Source of the DNA: Amycolatopsis methanolica 239
Lineage (GTDB): Bacteria; Actinomycetota; Actinomycetes; Mycobacteriales; Pseudonocardiaceae
Direction of reading: 5' to 3'
Assembly: GCF_000739085.1 (NCBI RefSeq)
Contig: NZ_CP009110.1
Location: forward strand, 496,001-560,000
DNA: 64,000 nucleotides
Notes under the pieces: model-generated
Databases searched by the model: none
Told to the model about the DNA's origin: nothing
The model's input: the letters and a program-made list of their open reading frames with translations, nothing else
In this document: positions 32,881 through 42,423 of the stretch, piece after piece
How the letters are laid out: the number at the start of each line of letters is the position of its first letter
Position numbering within the stretch: position 1 is the stretch's first letter
Translations under genes and position numbers: made by a program

Positions 32881-34217
32881 GCTGAACCTGCCAATGCTTC
32901 GTCGCCTGCGGTGTGCGTGCCACCCGGCTCGGGAACCGCGGCCGTGCGCTGGGCGACGACGGCGCCCAGCACCCGCTGCCCGCCGTCGGCGGCGGCCTCG
33001 GTGATCGCGACGAGATCCCAGCCCGTCCTGGTCCCGCTGGACACGACCACGAGCACACCGGCGGCCTCACGGTCGTCCGGCACCGTCGGCCGCTCGGGAT
33101 CGATCAGCGCCACGCGCAGTTCGGGGCGTTCGCCGCGGCCGGCGGCGGCCAGCTGCGCGACCGCCGTCCTGGCCACCGGGTCGTCCTGCGCGGCCAGCAC
33201 CAGCACCCGCGAGAACACGCCGGAGCCATCCCCGAGGCGGGACAGCACGCGGCGGTACCGGATTTCACGACTGGCCGCGTCCGCGGAGGCGTTGAGCTCC
33301 GGCAGGTTCCACGGCTCGTCGGTCTTGAGCAGCCTGGCCCACCAGCGCGCACCGGGGCCGGCCGGCGCGTGGTCCGGCGTCACCGGCACGTCCACGCTGC
33401 CCAGCAGCGGCCCGCCGACCGCCGCCGCGATCTCGGCCTCGTCGCGCAGCCGCCGGTCGGTCCGGGCGCCGACCAGGTGACCGAGCACGCCGAGCAGGAA
33501 GAACACGAGCGCGCCGCCCGCGACGAAGTGGATCATCGTCGGCGGCGCCGGGGAGGCAGGCAGCTCGGCCGACCCCATGACGACCGTCTGCGCCTGGCGG
33601 CCGTTGCCGTCGAGCTGGTCGAGCTTCGCCATCGCCTCGGTCAGCGCCGTCCGCAGAGTCTCCAGCTGGGTGCGGACCTCGACACTCTCCACCGTCACGC
33701 CCGGCACGCGCCGGGACAGGTCGGTGATGCGGTCGTTGGTCTCCTGCACCTGGCGGCGCAGCGCGTCCTCCTGCTCCTGGCGGATCTGGCTGGCCGCGTC
33801 CGCGCTGCTGCCGATCAGCTGGGCGGAGTAGTTGACGTACTCCTTGGCGACCTGGTCGGCCAGCAGCTGCGCGTTCTCCGGAGTCTCCGCCTCGGCCGTG
33901 ATCTCCACGATGTTGCCGTCAGCCGCGGCCGCGCTCACCGAATCGCGCAGCTCGGGTCCGGACACGCCCCAGGCGAGCGCCTGCGCGGTGCGGTCCAGCA
34001 CCACCGAGCTGGTCGCGATCTGCGTTTCGGTCATCAGCTCGCTGGAATCGGGCGCGCCCTGCAACAGCACGTGCGAAGCCGTTTTGTAGCCGGGGGAGAA
34101 GAGCAGCGAGGCGCCGGCCCCCACCAGCGCGCCGAGCACGGCGAGGGCGGCGAGAACCCGCCAGCGGCGGCGCACGATCCTGCCGATCATGGACAGACGG
34201 ACGGTGTCGTCGTTCAA
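32877..34217 (-). CDS. Wzz-like polysaccharide co-polymerase
   Basis: 446 residues from a TTG start with GAGGGGG nine bases upstream; ATG 34190 is an alternative. Two helices (RVLAALAVLGALVGAGASLLF and MIHFVAGGALVFFLLGVLGHLVG) bracket a coiled-coil region (ALRRQVQETNDRITDLSRR). The C-terminal region RVLVLAAQDDPVARTAVAQLAA and ELRVALIDPERP resembles a BY-kinase fold without a Walker A motif. It is the first gene of the long minus-strand run that ends at hddA, and its upstream gap (34218-34368) should hold the operon promoter, but I could not identify one. Confidence 0.82.
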   Translation of the reverse strand: MNDDTVRLSMIGRIVRRRWRVLAALAVLGALVGAGASLLFSPGYKTASHVLLQGAPDSSELMTETQIATSSVVLDRTAQALAWGVSGPELRDSVSAAAADGNIVEITAEAETPENAQLLADQVAKEYVNYSAQLIGSSADAASQIRQEQEDALRRQVQETNDRITDLSRRVPGVTVESVEVRTQLETLRTALTEAMAKLDQLDGNGRQAQTVVMGSAELPASPAPPTMIHFVAGGALVFFLLGVLGHLVGARTDRRLRDEAEIAAAVGGPLLGSVDVPVTPDHAPAGPGARWWARLLKTDEPWNLPELNASADAASREIRYRRVLSRLGDGSGVFSRVLVLAAQDDPVARTAVAQLAAAGRGERPELRVALIDPERPTVPDDREAAGVLVVVSSGTRTGWDLVAITEAAADGGQRVLGAVVAQRTAAVPEPGGTHTAGDEALAGSA

Positions 34218-34368
34218 CGCCCCGGACCCCCTCTCATGGATGCCGCCCGTCCGCGAACGGATGGGCTTTCACAAACCACGTCGCGGCGATTCCCGGATTG
34301 GTTACCGGCTTGTTCAAAACGCGACCAGGCGTTTTTCCGACGAGCCGCGGCGGGTGCCGGTCAGGGAT

Positions 34369-35547
34369 TCACTGGCCGGTCGCGGCGTACGCCGCGAGCA
34401 ACGCCTTCGCCGAATTGGCCCACGACAACGGTCCCGCCACGCGTGCCGCGCCCAGTTCGCCCATCCGTTTCCGCTCGGCCGGGTCGTCCATCAGCCTGGC
34501 GGTCAGCTTGGCAAACTCGAGCTCGTCGTTGGCAGGCGCGTAAACCGCCGCCCCACCGGCGGAAACCCGTGCCTCACGCAGGTCGAACGACACGATCGGA
34601 CGGCTCATCGCCATGTACTCCATGATCTTGTTCATGGTCGACACGTCGTTGAGCGGGTTCAGCGGGTCCGGCGCGAGGCAGACGTCCGCTGTGGACAGAT
34701 AGCGGACCAGGTCCGCGTCCGGGATGCGGCCGGTGAAGTCGACCTGGTCGTCCAGGTGGAGATCTATCGACAACGCGACCATCGCGTCGAACGCGTCCCC
34801 GGAGCCGACGAACACCGCATGCCAGTCCGTGCGCCCGAGGTCGTCGCGCAGCTTCGCGAGCGCGCGGAGGGCGTAGTCGACCCCGTCCTGCGGGCCCATC
34901 ACGCCCAGGTAGCACAGCATGTTCGGCTTGCCGCGCTTGAGTTCCGGCTCCGGCGGCACCTGCCGGAACCGGTCCACGACCGGGGCGCTGCGGACCACGA
35001 CCACGTCCTCGGGCCGCTTGCCGCCACGGGTGAGCGCCACGTCGCGGTAGCTCTCGTTCGTCGCGATCACGACGTCCGCGGCCCGGTAGGTGGCCCGCTC
35101 CAGCGCGCACACGCCGCGGTAGAGCAGGTCCTTCCCGCGGTCGAAACGCGACAGGTACAGCTCCGGCACCAGGTCGTGCTGGTCGAAGACGAACTTCGCG
35201 CCCCGCCGCTTGAGCATCCGCGCGATGAGGAAGAGCAGGTCGGGCGGGTTGCACGCGTGCACGACATCCACCGGGCCGATCTTGCGGGCCAATCGGAACG
35301 TGTGCCACAACGCGGATCCATACTCCTGCAGGTAACCGGCCGGCCCGCCGCTCGCCGCCGTGAGCGGGTAGCGGTGGATGCGCACGCCGTCGATCACGGC
35401 TTCCGGCTCGGTGTCCCGCTTCGTCCCTTGTGGACAGATGACGTGCACCTCCCACCCGGCGTCGCGCAGGGTGGTGCTTTCCTGCCAGACCCGCCGGTCG
35501 AAGGGCACGGACAGGTTCTCGACGAGGATCAGGGCTTTACCAGGCAA
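34369..35547 (-). CDS. Family 4 glycosyltransferase
   Basis: 392 residues from a TTG at 35547, with AAAAGGA ten bases upstream and an 11-base overlap with algD. GT-B fold: N-terminal ALILVENLSVPFDRRVWQE, VVHACNPPDLLFLIARML and FDQHDLVPELYLS; C-terminal VDFTGRIPDADLVRYLSTADVCLAPDP and MNKIMEYMAMSRPIV, the acidic donor-binding region. The N-terminal 'VPFDRRVWQE' is typical of GT4 enzymes that act on lipid-linked intermediates in exopolysaccharide assembly. Co-transcription with algD suggests a uronic acid or mannose donor. Confidence 0.87.
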   Translation of the reverse strand: MPGKALILVENLSVPFDRRVWQESTTLRDAGWEVHVICPQGTKRDTEPEAVIDGVRIHRYPLTAASGGPAGYLQEYGSALWHTFRLARKIGPVDVVHACNPPDLLFLIARMLKRRGAKFVFDQHDLVPELYLSRFDRGKDLLYRGVCALERATYRAADVVIATNESYRDVALTRGGKRPEDVVVVRSAPVVDRFRQVPPEPELKRGKPNMLCYLGVMGPQDGVDYALRALAKLRDDLGRTDWHAVFVGSGDAFDAMVALSIDLHLDDQVDFTGRIPDADLVRYLSTADVCLAPDPLNPLNDVSTMNKIMEYMAMSRPIVSFDLREARVSAGGAAVYAPANDELEFAKLTARLMDDPAERKRMGELGAARVAGPLSWANSAKALLAAYAATGQ

Positions 35548-36853
35548 GGCCGACGTATCCTTTTTCGGTGCGGCGCACGGCGGCGTCGGGCAGGCGGACG
35601 AGGTCGATCAGCGTGCGGTCGCCCGCCTTGGGCAGCGCCGCGAGCACGGCCGGGTCGGTGCTGCCGACGAGGCACACCTCGGCGTGGTCGAGCACCTCGT
35701 CGACGCTGCCGGCGAGCAGCTGGCCGAGGTGCGGCAGGCGGCTCTCGATGTACTCGCGGTTGGCGCCCATCAGCCGCGACAGGCTGACGTTCGCGTCGTG
35801 GATCTTGAGGTCGTAGCCCTTGCCCAGCAGGCGTTCGGCGAGTTCGACGAGCGGGCTCTCGCGCAGGTCGTCGGTGCCCGGCTTGAAGGACAGGCCGAAC
35901 AGGCCGATCCGCCGTTTGCCGGTGCGCGCGACCAGGTCGAACGCGCGGCGCAGGTGCTCCTCGTTGGAGGGCAGCACGTGCGACAGCAGCGGAACCGAAA
36001 CGTCGGCGCGGTGCGCGGCGTAGACCAGGCCGCGCAGGTCCTTGGGCAGGCACGAGCCGCCGAACGCGAACCCGGGCCGCAGGTAGGCGGGGCTGACGTT
36101 GAGCTTGTGGTCGGCGAGGAACACGTCCATCACGCGGTGCGAGTCCAGGCCGAGGGCGCGGCAGATCGCGCCGAGCTCGTTGGCGAACCCGATCTTGAGG
36201 CCGTGGAAGGCGTTGTCGGCGTACTTGGTCATCTCCGCGACCGGGATGGGCACGCGGAACACGTCGCCGGGCAGGCCCTCGTACAGCTTGGCGACGGCGT
36301 CGCCGCTGGCGGGGTCAAGCTCGCCGATCACGGTCTTCGGCGGGTCGAAGAAGTCCTTGACGCTGCTGCCTTCCCGTAGGAACTCGGGGTTCACCGCGAC
36401 GCCGAAGTGCACGCCCGCGGTCAGCCCGGAGGCCTTCTCCAGGATCGGCACCAGCAGGTCGAGGCAGGTGCCGGGCAGCATCGTGCTGCGGAATACGACC
36501 GTATGCCGACCGGTTTTGCCCGCCAGCGCGCCGCCGATCTCCTCGGTGACGCGTTCCAGGAAGGCGGTGGACAGGCTGCCGTTGGGGGCCGACGGGGTGC
36601 CGACGCAGACCAGCGAGATTTCGCTGCCCGCGATCGCCTCCGCGACGTTCGTCGTGGCCCGCAACGCGCCGTTGGCCACGACGGCGGCGGTGAGCTCGCC
36701 GATGCGTTCCTCGACCACCGGCGCTTTTCCCCTGCGGACGAGGTCGATTTTCACGGGGTTGATGTCGACCCCGATCACCTCGTGCCCCTCGCCGGCGAGG
36801 CACGCGGCCGACACGCATCCGACGTAGCCGAGCCCGAAGACACTGATCCTCAT
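35537..36853 (-). CDS. algD-like: GDP-mannose 6-dehydrogenase (AlgD type)
   Basis: 438 residues, ATG with GGAGG upstream. Rossmann motif SVFGLGYVGCVSAACLAGEGH at 4-24. The substrate region KYADNAFHGLKIGFANE, and FAFGGSCLPKDLRGL with the catalytic Cys at position 268, match AlgD; UDP-glucose dehydrogenases read FGGSCFPKD instead. The reaction is GDP-mannose + 2 NAD to GDP-mannuronate. This makes mannuronate-type uronic acid a likely component of the glycan made by this locus, together with the AsnB-like amidotransferase and the heparinase/alginate-lyase-like protein. Confidence 0.88.
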   Translation of the reverse strand: MRISVFGLGYVGCVSAACLAGEGHEVIGVDINPVKIDLVRRGKAPVVEERIGELTAAVVANGALRATTNVAEAIAGSEISLVCVGTPSAPNGSLSTAFLERVTEEIGGALAGKTGRHTVVFRSTMLPGTCLDLLVPILEKASGLTAGVHFGVAVNPEFLREGSSVKDFFDPPKTVIGELDPASGDAVAKLYEGLPGDVFRVPIPVAEMTKYADNAFHGLKIGFANELGAICRALGLDSHRVMDVFLADHKLNVSPAYLRPGFAFGGSCLPKDLRGLVYAAHRADVSVPLLSHVLPSNEEHLRRAFDLVARTGKRRIGLFGLSFKPGTDDLRESPLVELAERLLGKGYDLKIHDANVSLSRLMGANREYIESRLPHLGQLLAGSVDEVLDHAEVCLVGSTDPAVLAALPKAGDRTLIDLVRLPDAAVRRTEKGYVGLAW

Positions 36854-36988
36854 GGAAATCCTCCCGCCGCCACCGGCTTGCCCCAGAGGTCGGCGGGCGG
36901 GCGGAGATCGTTACGGCGGCGCTCAGCTGGAAAACCGCTTACCCGGTGCGGTTTCCGCGGGGAAGAAACCGCCCGCTGCGGCGCCGGT

Positions 36989-37861
36989 TTACAGCGCTTC
37001 GGCGAAGGGGATGACGTCCTCGGCGAAGACGTCGATCAGGCGGAGATCCGGAATCCCCGGAACGGAGCCAATCACGCCGTCGATCCCGAGGCCGGCCAGC
37101 CGGCTCAGTTCGGTCTTGAGTTCCCCGCTCTTTTTGCCGTCCGGGCCGATGTTCAGCGGGTGGTAGACGGTTTTGGTGAGTTCGTCGTAATCGCGTCCTT
37201 CGGCTTCGCAATGCGCGCGGAGGACGTCGAGTTTGTGTTCGAGTTCCGGCCCGTCGAAGATGTTGCAGGCGTCGGCGTACTTCGCGACGAACCGCAGGGT
37301 CTTCTTCTCGCCGCTGCCACCGACCATGATCGGCGGATGCGGTGTGGACAGTGCCTGCGGGACGTTGAGCAGCCGCTCGGCCTCGATGTGCGCGCTGGAG
37401 AACGGGCCGTCGTCGTCCGACCACATCCGCAGCACGTACTGCAGGGTCTCTTCGAGCATCTGGAAGCGTTCCGCGGTGGGCGGGAACGGGAAGCCGAGGC
37501 CGCGGGACTCCTCCTCGTTCCAGCCCGCGCCGATGCCGAGCATGGCGCGGCCGCCGGAGAGGACGTCGAGCGTGGTGACGGCCTTGGCCAGCACGCCGGG
37601 CTGGCGGTAGAGGACGCCGGTGATGACGGTGAGCAGCTTGGCGCGCCGGGTGTGCGCGGCGAGGTAGCCGAGGGTCGTGTAGGCCTCGAGCATGTCGTTC
37701 TCGGTGGGGCCGACGCCGCGGATCTGGTAGAAGTGGTCCATCACGGCGAGGTAGCCGAATCCGGCGTCGTCGGCGGCGCGGGCGACCTCGGCGAGTTCGC
37801 GGCCCAGCGCGGCGGGTCCGTTCGGCCAGGTGAAGTCGGGAATCTGCAGTCCGAGTTTCAT
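36989..37861 (-). CDS. LLM-class F420-dependent oxidoreductase
   Basis: 290 residues, the usual length. Luciferase-like TIM barrel: GLQIPDFTWPNGP, GFGYLAVMDHFYQIRGVGP, AKLLTVITGVLYRQPGVLAK, LDVLSGGRAMLGIGAGWNEEE and PPIMVGGSGEKKTLR are the recurring LLM strands. Members in actinomycetes usually bind F420, although FMN cannot be excluded. It lies 33 bases upstream of nothing related on its 3' side and is probably monocistronic. The 135 bases on its left (36854-36988) show no feature. Substrate unknown. Confidence 0.85.
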   Translation of the reverse strand: MKLGLQIPDFTWPNGPAALGRELAEVARAADDAGFGYLAVMDHFYQIRGVGPTENDMLEAYTTLGYLAAHTRRAKLLTVITGVLYRQPGVLAKAVTTLDVLSGGRAMLGIGAGWNEEESRGLGFPFPPTAERFQMLEETLQYVLRMWSDDDGPFSSAHIEAERLLNVPQALSTPHPPIMVGGSGEKKTLRFVAKYADACNIFDGPELEHKLDVLRAHCEAEGRDYDELTKTVYHPLNIGPDGKKSGELKTELSRLAGLGIDGVIGSVPGIPDLRLIDVFAEDVIPFAEAL

Positions 37862-37894
37862 GGATTTCTGGTACCCGGTGCCGCGCCGGGGAAA

Positions 37895-38836
37895 TCAGAA
37901 TCCGGTGATCACGTGCAGGCGGTCGTGCAGGGGATCGGTGACGTGCACGGCGCCGGTGCGCTGGTCGACGGCGACCTGTCCGGGGTTGATGCCGAGCGCG
38001 AGTTCGCCGGTGATCTCGCCGCGGGTGCCGTCGATGCGGACGAGCCCGTCCGGTCCGCCGTTGGCGTAGACGGTGTGGGTGGCCTGGTGCACCGCGACCG
38101 AGGACGCCTCGCTGCGCAGCAGGATCGTGCGGGTCTGTGCGCCGTCGACCACCGACAGGTGGTGGATGCCGGAATTCGCGACGTACACCGTGCCGGTGCC
38201 GTGGTGGACAGCGAGCCCGGCCGGCCCGTCCCCGACCGGGATGCTCGCGGTGAAGCGGCTCGTGTCCAGGTCGAGGACCTCGATGGTGCCGGTGTGGAGG
38301 CTGGCGAAGTACCCGGTCCGCCCGTCGATGGCGGCGCTGCTGAACCCGCGGCCGGGGGCTTCGATGGTCGCCGCGAGCGCGCCTCCGAAGAGGTCGAGCA
38401 CGCGCACGGCGCCGGCCTCGCCGGATGCGACATACAGCCGGTATGTATCCGGATCGAGGGCGAGCGCCGCGGGTCCGGGCCCGGACGCGACGACGTTGGT
38501 GACCCGCCCGCCGTCGAGGACCGCGGTGGTGCCCGGCGTCCGGTTGGCGACGTAGACCAGGCCGGTGCGCTCGTCGACGGCGAGGTCGGCCGGGGCGCCT
38601 CCGGCCGGGACGGCCGCCATGGTGCGCCCCCGGTCGATCACCGAAACCGTCCGGTCCGCCGTGTTCGCGACGTGGCACACGCCGGTGACCGGGTTCACCG
38701 CGACCGCCTGCGGCCGCCTCCCGACCGGGATGGACGTCAGCAGGGGCGCCGCGTGGGCCGGGGACGGCAGCCCGAGCAGCGCCGCGGTCGTGACCAGGCC
38801 GAACACCGTGCGGCGGCTGACCTCGGCGGCGCCCAT
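37895..38836 (-). CDS. Tat-exported YncE-like beta-propeller protein
   Basis: 313 residues from ATG 38836, with GGGGAGG upstream. The N-terminus has a twin-arginine signal (SRRTVFG at 7-13, then TTAALLGLPSPAHAA). The body repeats about seven times the pattern 'D..TG..YVAN...T..V.D', for example NPVTGVCHVANTADRTVSVID, DERTGLVYVANRTPGT and HHGTGTVYVANSGIHHL, which is a YVTN-type propeller. Likely an extracellular binding protein of unknown partner. It ends 33 bases from the LLM gene start and may be co-transcribed with it. Confidence 0.83.
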   Translation of the reverse strand: MGAAEVSRRTVFGLVTTAALLGLPSPAHAAPLLTSIPVGRRPQAVAVNPVTGVCHVANTADRTVSVIDRGRTMAAVPAGGAPADLAVDERTGLVYVANRTPGTTAVLDGGRVTNVVASGPGPAALALDPDTYRLYVASGEAGAVRVLDLFGGALAATIEAPGRGFSSAAIDGRTGYFASLHTGTIEVLDLDTSRFTASIPVGDGPAGLAVHHGTGTVYVANSGIHHLSVVDGAQTRTILLRSEASSVAVHQATHTVYANGGPDGLVRIDGTRGEITGELALGINPGQVAVDQRTGAVHVTDPLHDRLHVITGF

Positions 38837-38978
38837 GACCGACCTCCCCGTGATGTTTGGGGTACGCGGGTCGAACGGTAACCCGGAGTGCTCACCGGCG
38901 CGCGCGGAGATCACGAAGGAACTTCACTTCCGTTTCGTGCGTTGGGAAAGCGAGTGTTGGTAAGGAGGCGCAGGGCAC

Positions 38979-39845
38979 GTGCACAGGCACCAGAACGGGA
39001 TGAAGACCGCGCTGTTGCTCGGGTTGCTGAGTGCCATCATCATCGCGATCAGTTCACTGTTCGGGCGTGGCGCGTTGTTCGTCGGGCTCGCGCTCGCGCT
39101 GGGGATGAACGCCTACGCCTACTTCAAGTCGGACACGCTGGCGCTGCGCGCGATGCGGGCACGGCCGGTGTCGGAGCCCGAGCAGCCCGTGATGTACCGG
39201 ATCGTGCGGGAGCTGGCCACGTCGGCGCGCCAGCCGATGCCGCGGCTCTACGTGAGCCCGACCGTCGCGCCCAACGCCTTCGCGACCGGCCGCAACCCGC
39301 GGCACGCCGCCGTGTGCTGCACCACGGGCATCCTGGAGCTGCTGGACGAGCGCGAGCTGCGGGCGGTGCTCGGGCACGAGCTGTCGCACGTCTACAACCG
39401 GGACATCCTGATCTCGTGCGTCGCCGGGGCGCTCGCGAGCATGGTCAGCGTGCTGGCGAACCTGGCGATGTTCGCCGGCGTGTTCGGCGGCAACGACCGC
39501 GAGGGCAACAACCCGCTGGTGTCGCTGCTGATCATCCTGGTTGGCCCGATCGCGGCCGGCATCATCCGGATGGGGGTCAGCCGCTCGCGCGAGTACCAGG
39601 CGGACGCGTCGGGCGCCGAGCTGACCGGTGACCCGCTCGGCCTGGCCTCCGCGCTGCGCAAGCTGGAGTACGGCACCCGGCGGGCGCCGCTGGTGCCGGA
39701 GCCGCAGCTGGTCTCGCAGTCGCACCTGATGATCGCGAACCCGTTCCGCCCCGGCGAGACGTTCTCCCGGATGTTCTCCACCCACCCGCCGATCGCGGAC
39801 CGCATCCGCCGCCTGGAGGAAATGGCCCGCCGCGGCCCGTTCTGA
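38979..39845 (+). CDS. htpX: Zinc metalloprotease HtpX
   Basis: 288 residues from a GTG with AAGGAGG upstream. Two N-terminal helices ([15 protein letters not shown] and [18 protein letters not shown]) precede the catalytic HExxH motif HELSH at 133-137. A further pair of hydrophobic segments and [12 protein letters not shown], with the third zinc-ligand Glu, follow. It is a membrane protease for misfolded membrane proteins, of normal length. Not part of the neighbouring clusters. Confidence 0.93.
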   Translation: MHRHQNGMKTALLLGLLSAIIIAISSLFGRGALFVGLALALGMNAYAYFKSDTLALRAMRARPVSEPEQPVMYRIVRELATSARQPMPRLYVSPTVAPNAFATGRNPRHAAVCCTTGILELLDERELRAVLGHELSHVYNRDILISCVAGALASMVSVLANLAMFAGVFGGNDREGNNPLVSLLIILVGPIAAGIIRMGVSRSREYQADASGAELTGDPLGLASALRKLEYGTRRAPLVPEPQLVSQSHLMIANPFRPGETFSRMFSTHPPIADRIRRLEEMARRGPF

Positions 39846-39963
39846 GCCGCCGCCGTCTGGGGGCTCCTAGGACCGAGGGTGTCGTTCAACGCCCCGCCGC
39901 GGCGCGTCGTGAACCGGCGCCTCCGCCTGCCTTCCGTCATCGGCGGACCGAGGCCCAGCCGGT

Positions 39964-40845
39964 CTAACCCACGGCCCCCGCGGCACGGGCGCACGCCACG
40001 ACGTAGTCCCCGTACCCGGACTTCGACAGCTTCAGCCCGAGCGCGAGGCACTCCTCCGGATCGATGTACCCCATCCGCAGTGCGACCTCCTCCAGGCACG
40101 CGATCCGCACGCCGGTCCGGTGTTCGAGCACCTGCACGAACTGCCCCGCCTCCAGCAGCGAGTCGTGCGTGCCGGTGTCCAGCCACGCGAACCCGCGGCC
40201 CAGCTCGACCAGCTTCGCGCGCCCCTGCCGCAGGTAGGTCAGGTTCACGTCGGTGATCTCCAGCTCGCCCCGCTTCGACGGAGTGAGGCCGCGCGCGATC
40301 TCGACGACCTGGTTGTCGTAGAAGTACAGCCCGGTGATCGCCTGGTTGGACTTCGGCCGCTCGGGCTTCTCCTCGATCGACACGAGCCTGCCGTCCGCGT
40401 CGAGCTCGCCGACGCCGTAGCGCTGTGGGTCCTTCACCGGGTAGCCGAACAGGACGCACCCGTCGAGCTTGGCGACCTCCTGCTGCATCCGGCCGGAGAA
40501 CCCCTGCCCGTAGAAGATGTTGTCGCCGAGGATCAGCGCCACGTCGTCGTCGCCGATGAAGTCCGCGCCGATGACGAACGCCTCGGCGAGGCCGTTCGGG
40601 CTCGGCTGTTCCGCGTAGCTGAGCCGCAGCCCGAACTGGTCGCCGGAGCCGAGCAGGCGCTGGAAGTTGGGCAGGTCGGCCGGGGTCGAGATGATCAGGA
40701 TCTCCCGGATCCCGGCAAGCATCAGCACCGAGATCGGGTAGTAGATCATCGGCTTGTCGTACACCGGCAACAGCTGCTTCGACACCGCCTGGGTGATCGG
40801 GTGCAGACGCGTCCCGCTGCCGCCCGCCAGCACGATGCCCTTCAT
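39964..40845 (-). CDS. rmlA: Glucose-1-phosphate thymidylyltransferase
   Basis: 293 residues, ATG with GGAG upstream. The nucleotidyltransferase signature [27 protein letters not shown] is at residues 6-32. [13 protein letters not shown] and the product-site [17 protein letters not shown] confirm the RmlA long-form group. It makes dTDP-glucose for deoxysugar synthesis. It stands apart from the RmlC-like gene at 2639, and RmlB and RmlD are not in the window. The 118 bases to its left show nothing recognisable. Confidence 0.92.
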   Translation of the reverse strand: MKGIVLAGGSGTRLHPITQAVSKQLLPVYDKPMIYYPISVLMLAGIREILIISTPADLPNFQRLLGSGDQFGLRLSYAEQPSPNGLAEAFVIGADFIGDDDVALILGDNIFYGQGFSGRMQQEVAKLDGCVLFGYPVKDPQRYGVGELDADGRLVSIEEKPERPKSNQAITGLYFYDNQVVEIARGLTPSKRGELEITDVNLTYLRQGRAKLVELGRGFAWLDTGTHDSLLEAGQFVQVLEHRTGVRIACLEEVALRMGYIDPEECLALGLKLSKSGYGDYVVACARAAGAVG

Positions 40846-40896
40846 GTCCCCAGCTCCTTCCGGATCGATCCGGAACCACCCTAGCGTGTCTGGAGG

Positions 40897-40925
40897 TTCA
40901 CATACATACAGTCTGTATGTATCTT
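40897..40925 (+). promoter_or_regulatory. TetR-type operator overlapping a promoter
   Basis: A perfect inverted repeat at 40902-40922 has 10-base arms (ATACATACAG and its complement) and a 1-base centre. It overlaps a -35 TTCACA at 40897-40902 and a -10 TATCTT at 40920-40925 with a 17-base spacer. The start site would fall at about 40932, directly before the ATG at 40933, so the transcript would be leaderless. The divergent rmlA start is at 40845. The TetR gene at 41804 is the likely binder. Confidence 0.8.
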
Positions 40926-40932
40926 CGAGACC

Positions 40933-41799
40933 ATGACTCGCTCACCAGCACTCGGGCAAGAAAAGCGCGTGACCCTCCGCCACGGTGACGTTCGCTACTT
41001 TGAACGCGGCGAGGGGCGGCCGGTCGTGTTCGTCCACGGCGCCCTGGTCAACGCCGATCTCTGGCGGCACGTCGTCCCGGGTCTGGCGGCAGCCGGCTTC
41101 CGGTGCCTCAGCATCGACCTGCCGCTCGGTGCGCACGAGGTCCCGCTCCGCCCGGACGCCGACCTCAGTCCAACCGGGGTCGCCGACCTGATCGCGGACT
41201 TCCTCGACGCCCTCGACCTGCGTGACGTCCTCCTGGTCGCGAACGACACCGGCGGCGCCCTCACCCAGATCATGCTGTCCCGCCGGCCGGAGCGGGTCGG
41301 CAGCGTCGTGCTGACGCCGTCCGACTGCTTCGACCACTTCTTCCCGCCCCTGTTCAAACCACTCGTCCCGCTCGCCCACATCCCCGGCTCGATGCGCCCG
41401 GTCGCGGCGCTGCTGCAGGTCAAGGCGCTGCACCGGATGCCGTTCGTGTTCGGATGGGTCACCAAGTACCCGATCCCGGCGGAGGCCGTGGAGTCCTACG
41501 TCCGGCCGGCGCACCGGGACGCCGCCATCCGCCGTGACCTGCGCAAGTTCCTCCGCGGCGTGCGCCCGGAGTACACGGTGGAAGCCGCGGAGAAGCTGCG
41601 TGCGTTCGACAAGCCGGTGCTGCTTGTGTGGGCGGACGAGGACCGGACCTTCCCGCTGCGCCTCGGCAAGCGCCTCGCCGCGACCCTGCCGAACGCGCGA
41701 CTGGTCGAGGTTCCCGACTCGTACGCCTTCGTGCCGGAGGACCAGCCGGCCGAGCTGGTGCGGCACGTCCTGGCGTTCGCGGGCGTCATGGCAGATTAG
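40933..41799 (+). CDS. Alpha/beta hydrolase
   Basis: 288 residues. [14 protein letters not shown] at 31-44 forms the oxyanion-hole loop. The nucleophile elbow is VANDTGGAL at 102-110, placing Asp105 where haloalkane dehalogenases and epoxide hydrolases have their Asp nucleophile. [13 protein letters not shown] carries the usual acid strand, but the expected catalytic His near the end is not obvious ([13 protein letters not shown]). It is controlled by the TetR-type operator upstream and followed 4 bases later by the tetR gene. The substrate is unknown; it may be a small lipophilic inducer. Confidence 0.82.
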   Translation: MTRSPALGQEKRVTLRHGDVRYFERGEGRPVVFVHGALVNADLWRHVVPGLAAAGFRCLSIDLPLGAHEVPLRPDADLSPTGVADLIADFLDALDLRDVLLVANDTGGALTQIMLSRRPERVGSVVLTPSDCFDHFFPPLFKPLVPLAHIPGSMRPVAALLQVKALHRMPFVFGWVTKYPIPAEAVESYVRPAHRDAAIRRDLRKFLRGVRPEYTVEAAEKLRAFDKPVLLVWADEDRTFPLRLGKRLAATLPNARLVEVPDSYAFVPEDQPAELVRHVLAFAGVMAD

Positions 41800-41803
41800 G
41801 GGC

Positions 41804-42394
41804 GTGCGCCGTACGCAGGAAGAGCGATCCCAGAGCACCCGGGCCGCGTTGGTGGCGGCCGCCCGCGAGCTGTTCGCCGAGCGCGGCTACCAGGCCGTGG
41901 CCGCGGACGAGATCGTGCGGGCCGCTGGGGTGACGCGGGGCGCGCTCTACCACCACTACGGCGACAAGCAGGGCCTGTTCCGCGCCGTGTTCGAGCAGCT
42001 CGAGCTGGAGGTCACCGCCGAGGTCGAAGCGGCCACGAAGGACGCGCCGGACCTCGCGACCGGGCTGCTCTTCGCGCTCAAGGCCTTCCTCGACGCGTGC
42101 GAGCGCGCCGACATCCGGCAGATCTCGCTGATCGACGCCCCGGCGGTGCTGGGCTGGACCACGTGGCGCGAGATCGAGGCGGAACACGGTCTCGGCTTGG
42201 TCATCGGCGTGCTGCGGCAGGCGGTCGAGCAGGGCCTGGTGAAGCCGCTGCCGGTCGACGTGCTGGCCCAGCTCGTGCTCAGCGCCGTCAACGAGGCGGC
42301 GCTGATGATCACTCACGCGGACAACCCGGCCCAGGCCAGGTCGGACGCCGAGCAGGTGCTCGCCACCTGGCTGATCGGCCTCCTCGCGGAATAA
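41804..42394 (+). CDS. TetR-family transcriptional regulator
   Basis: 196 residues from a GTG four bases after the hydrolase stop. The N-terminal DNA-binding domain has STRAALVAAARELFAERGYQ and IVRAAGVTRGALYHHYGDKQGLFRAVFE at residues ~9-58, a canonical TetR helix-turn-helix. The C-terminal ligand domain is variable. It probably represses the hydrolase-tetR operon through the palindrome at 40902-40922, giving autoregulation. Confidence 0.9.
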   Translation: MRRTQEERSQSTRAALVAAARELFAERGYQAVAADEIVRAAGVTRGALYHHYGDKQGLFRAVFEQLELEVTAEVEAATKDAPDLATGLLFALKAFLDACERADIRQISLIDAPAVLGWTTWREIEAEHGLGLVIGVLRQAVEQGLVKPLPVDVLAQLVLSAVNEAALMITHADNPAQARSDAEQVLATWLIGLLAE

Positions 42395-42423
42395 CGCCGG
42401 GCCGCCCGGCGTTCGCCGGGATC

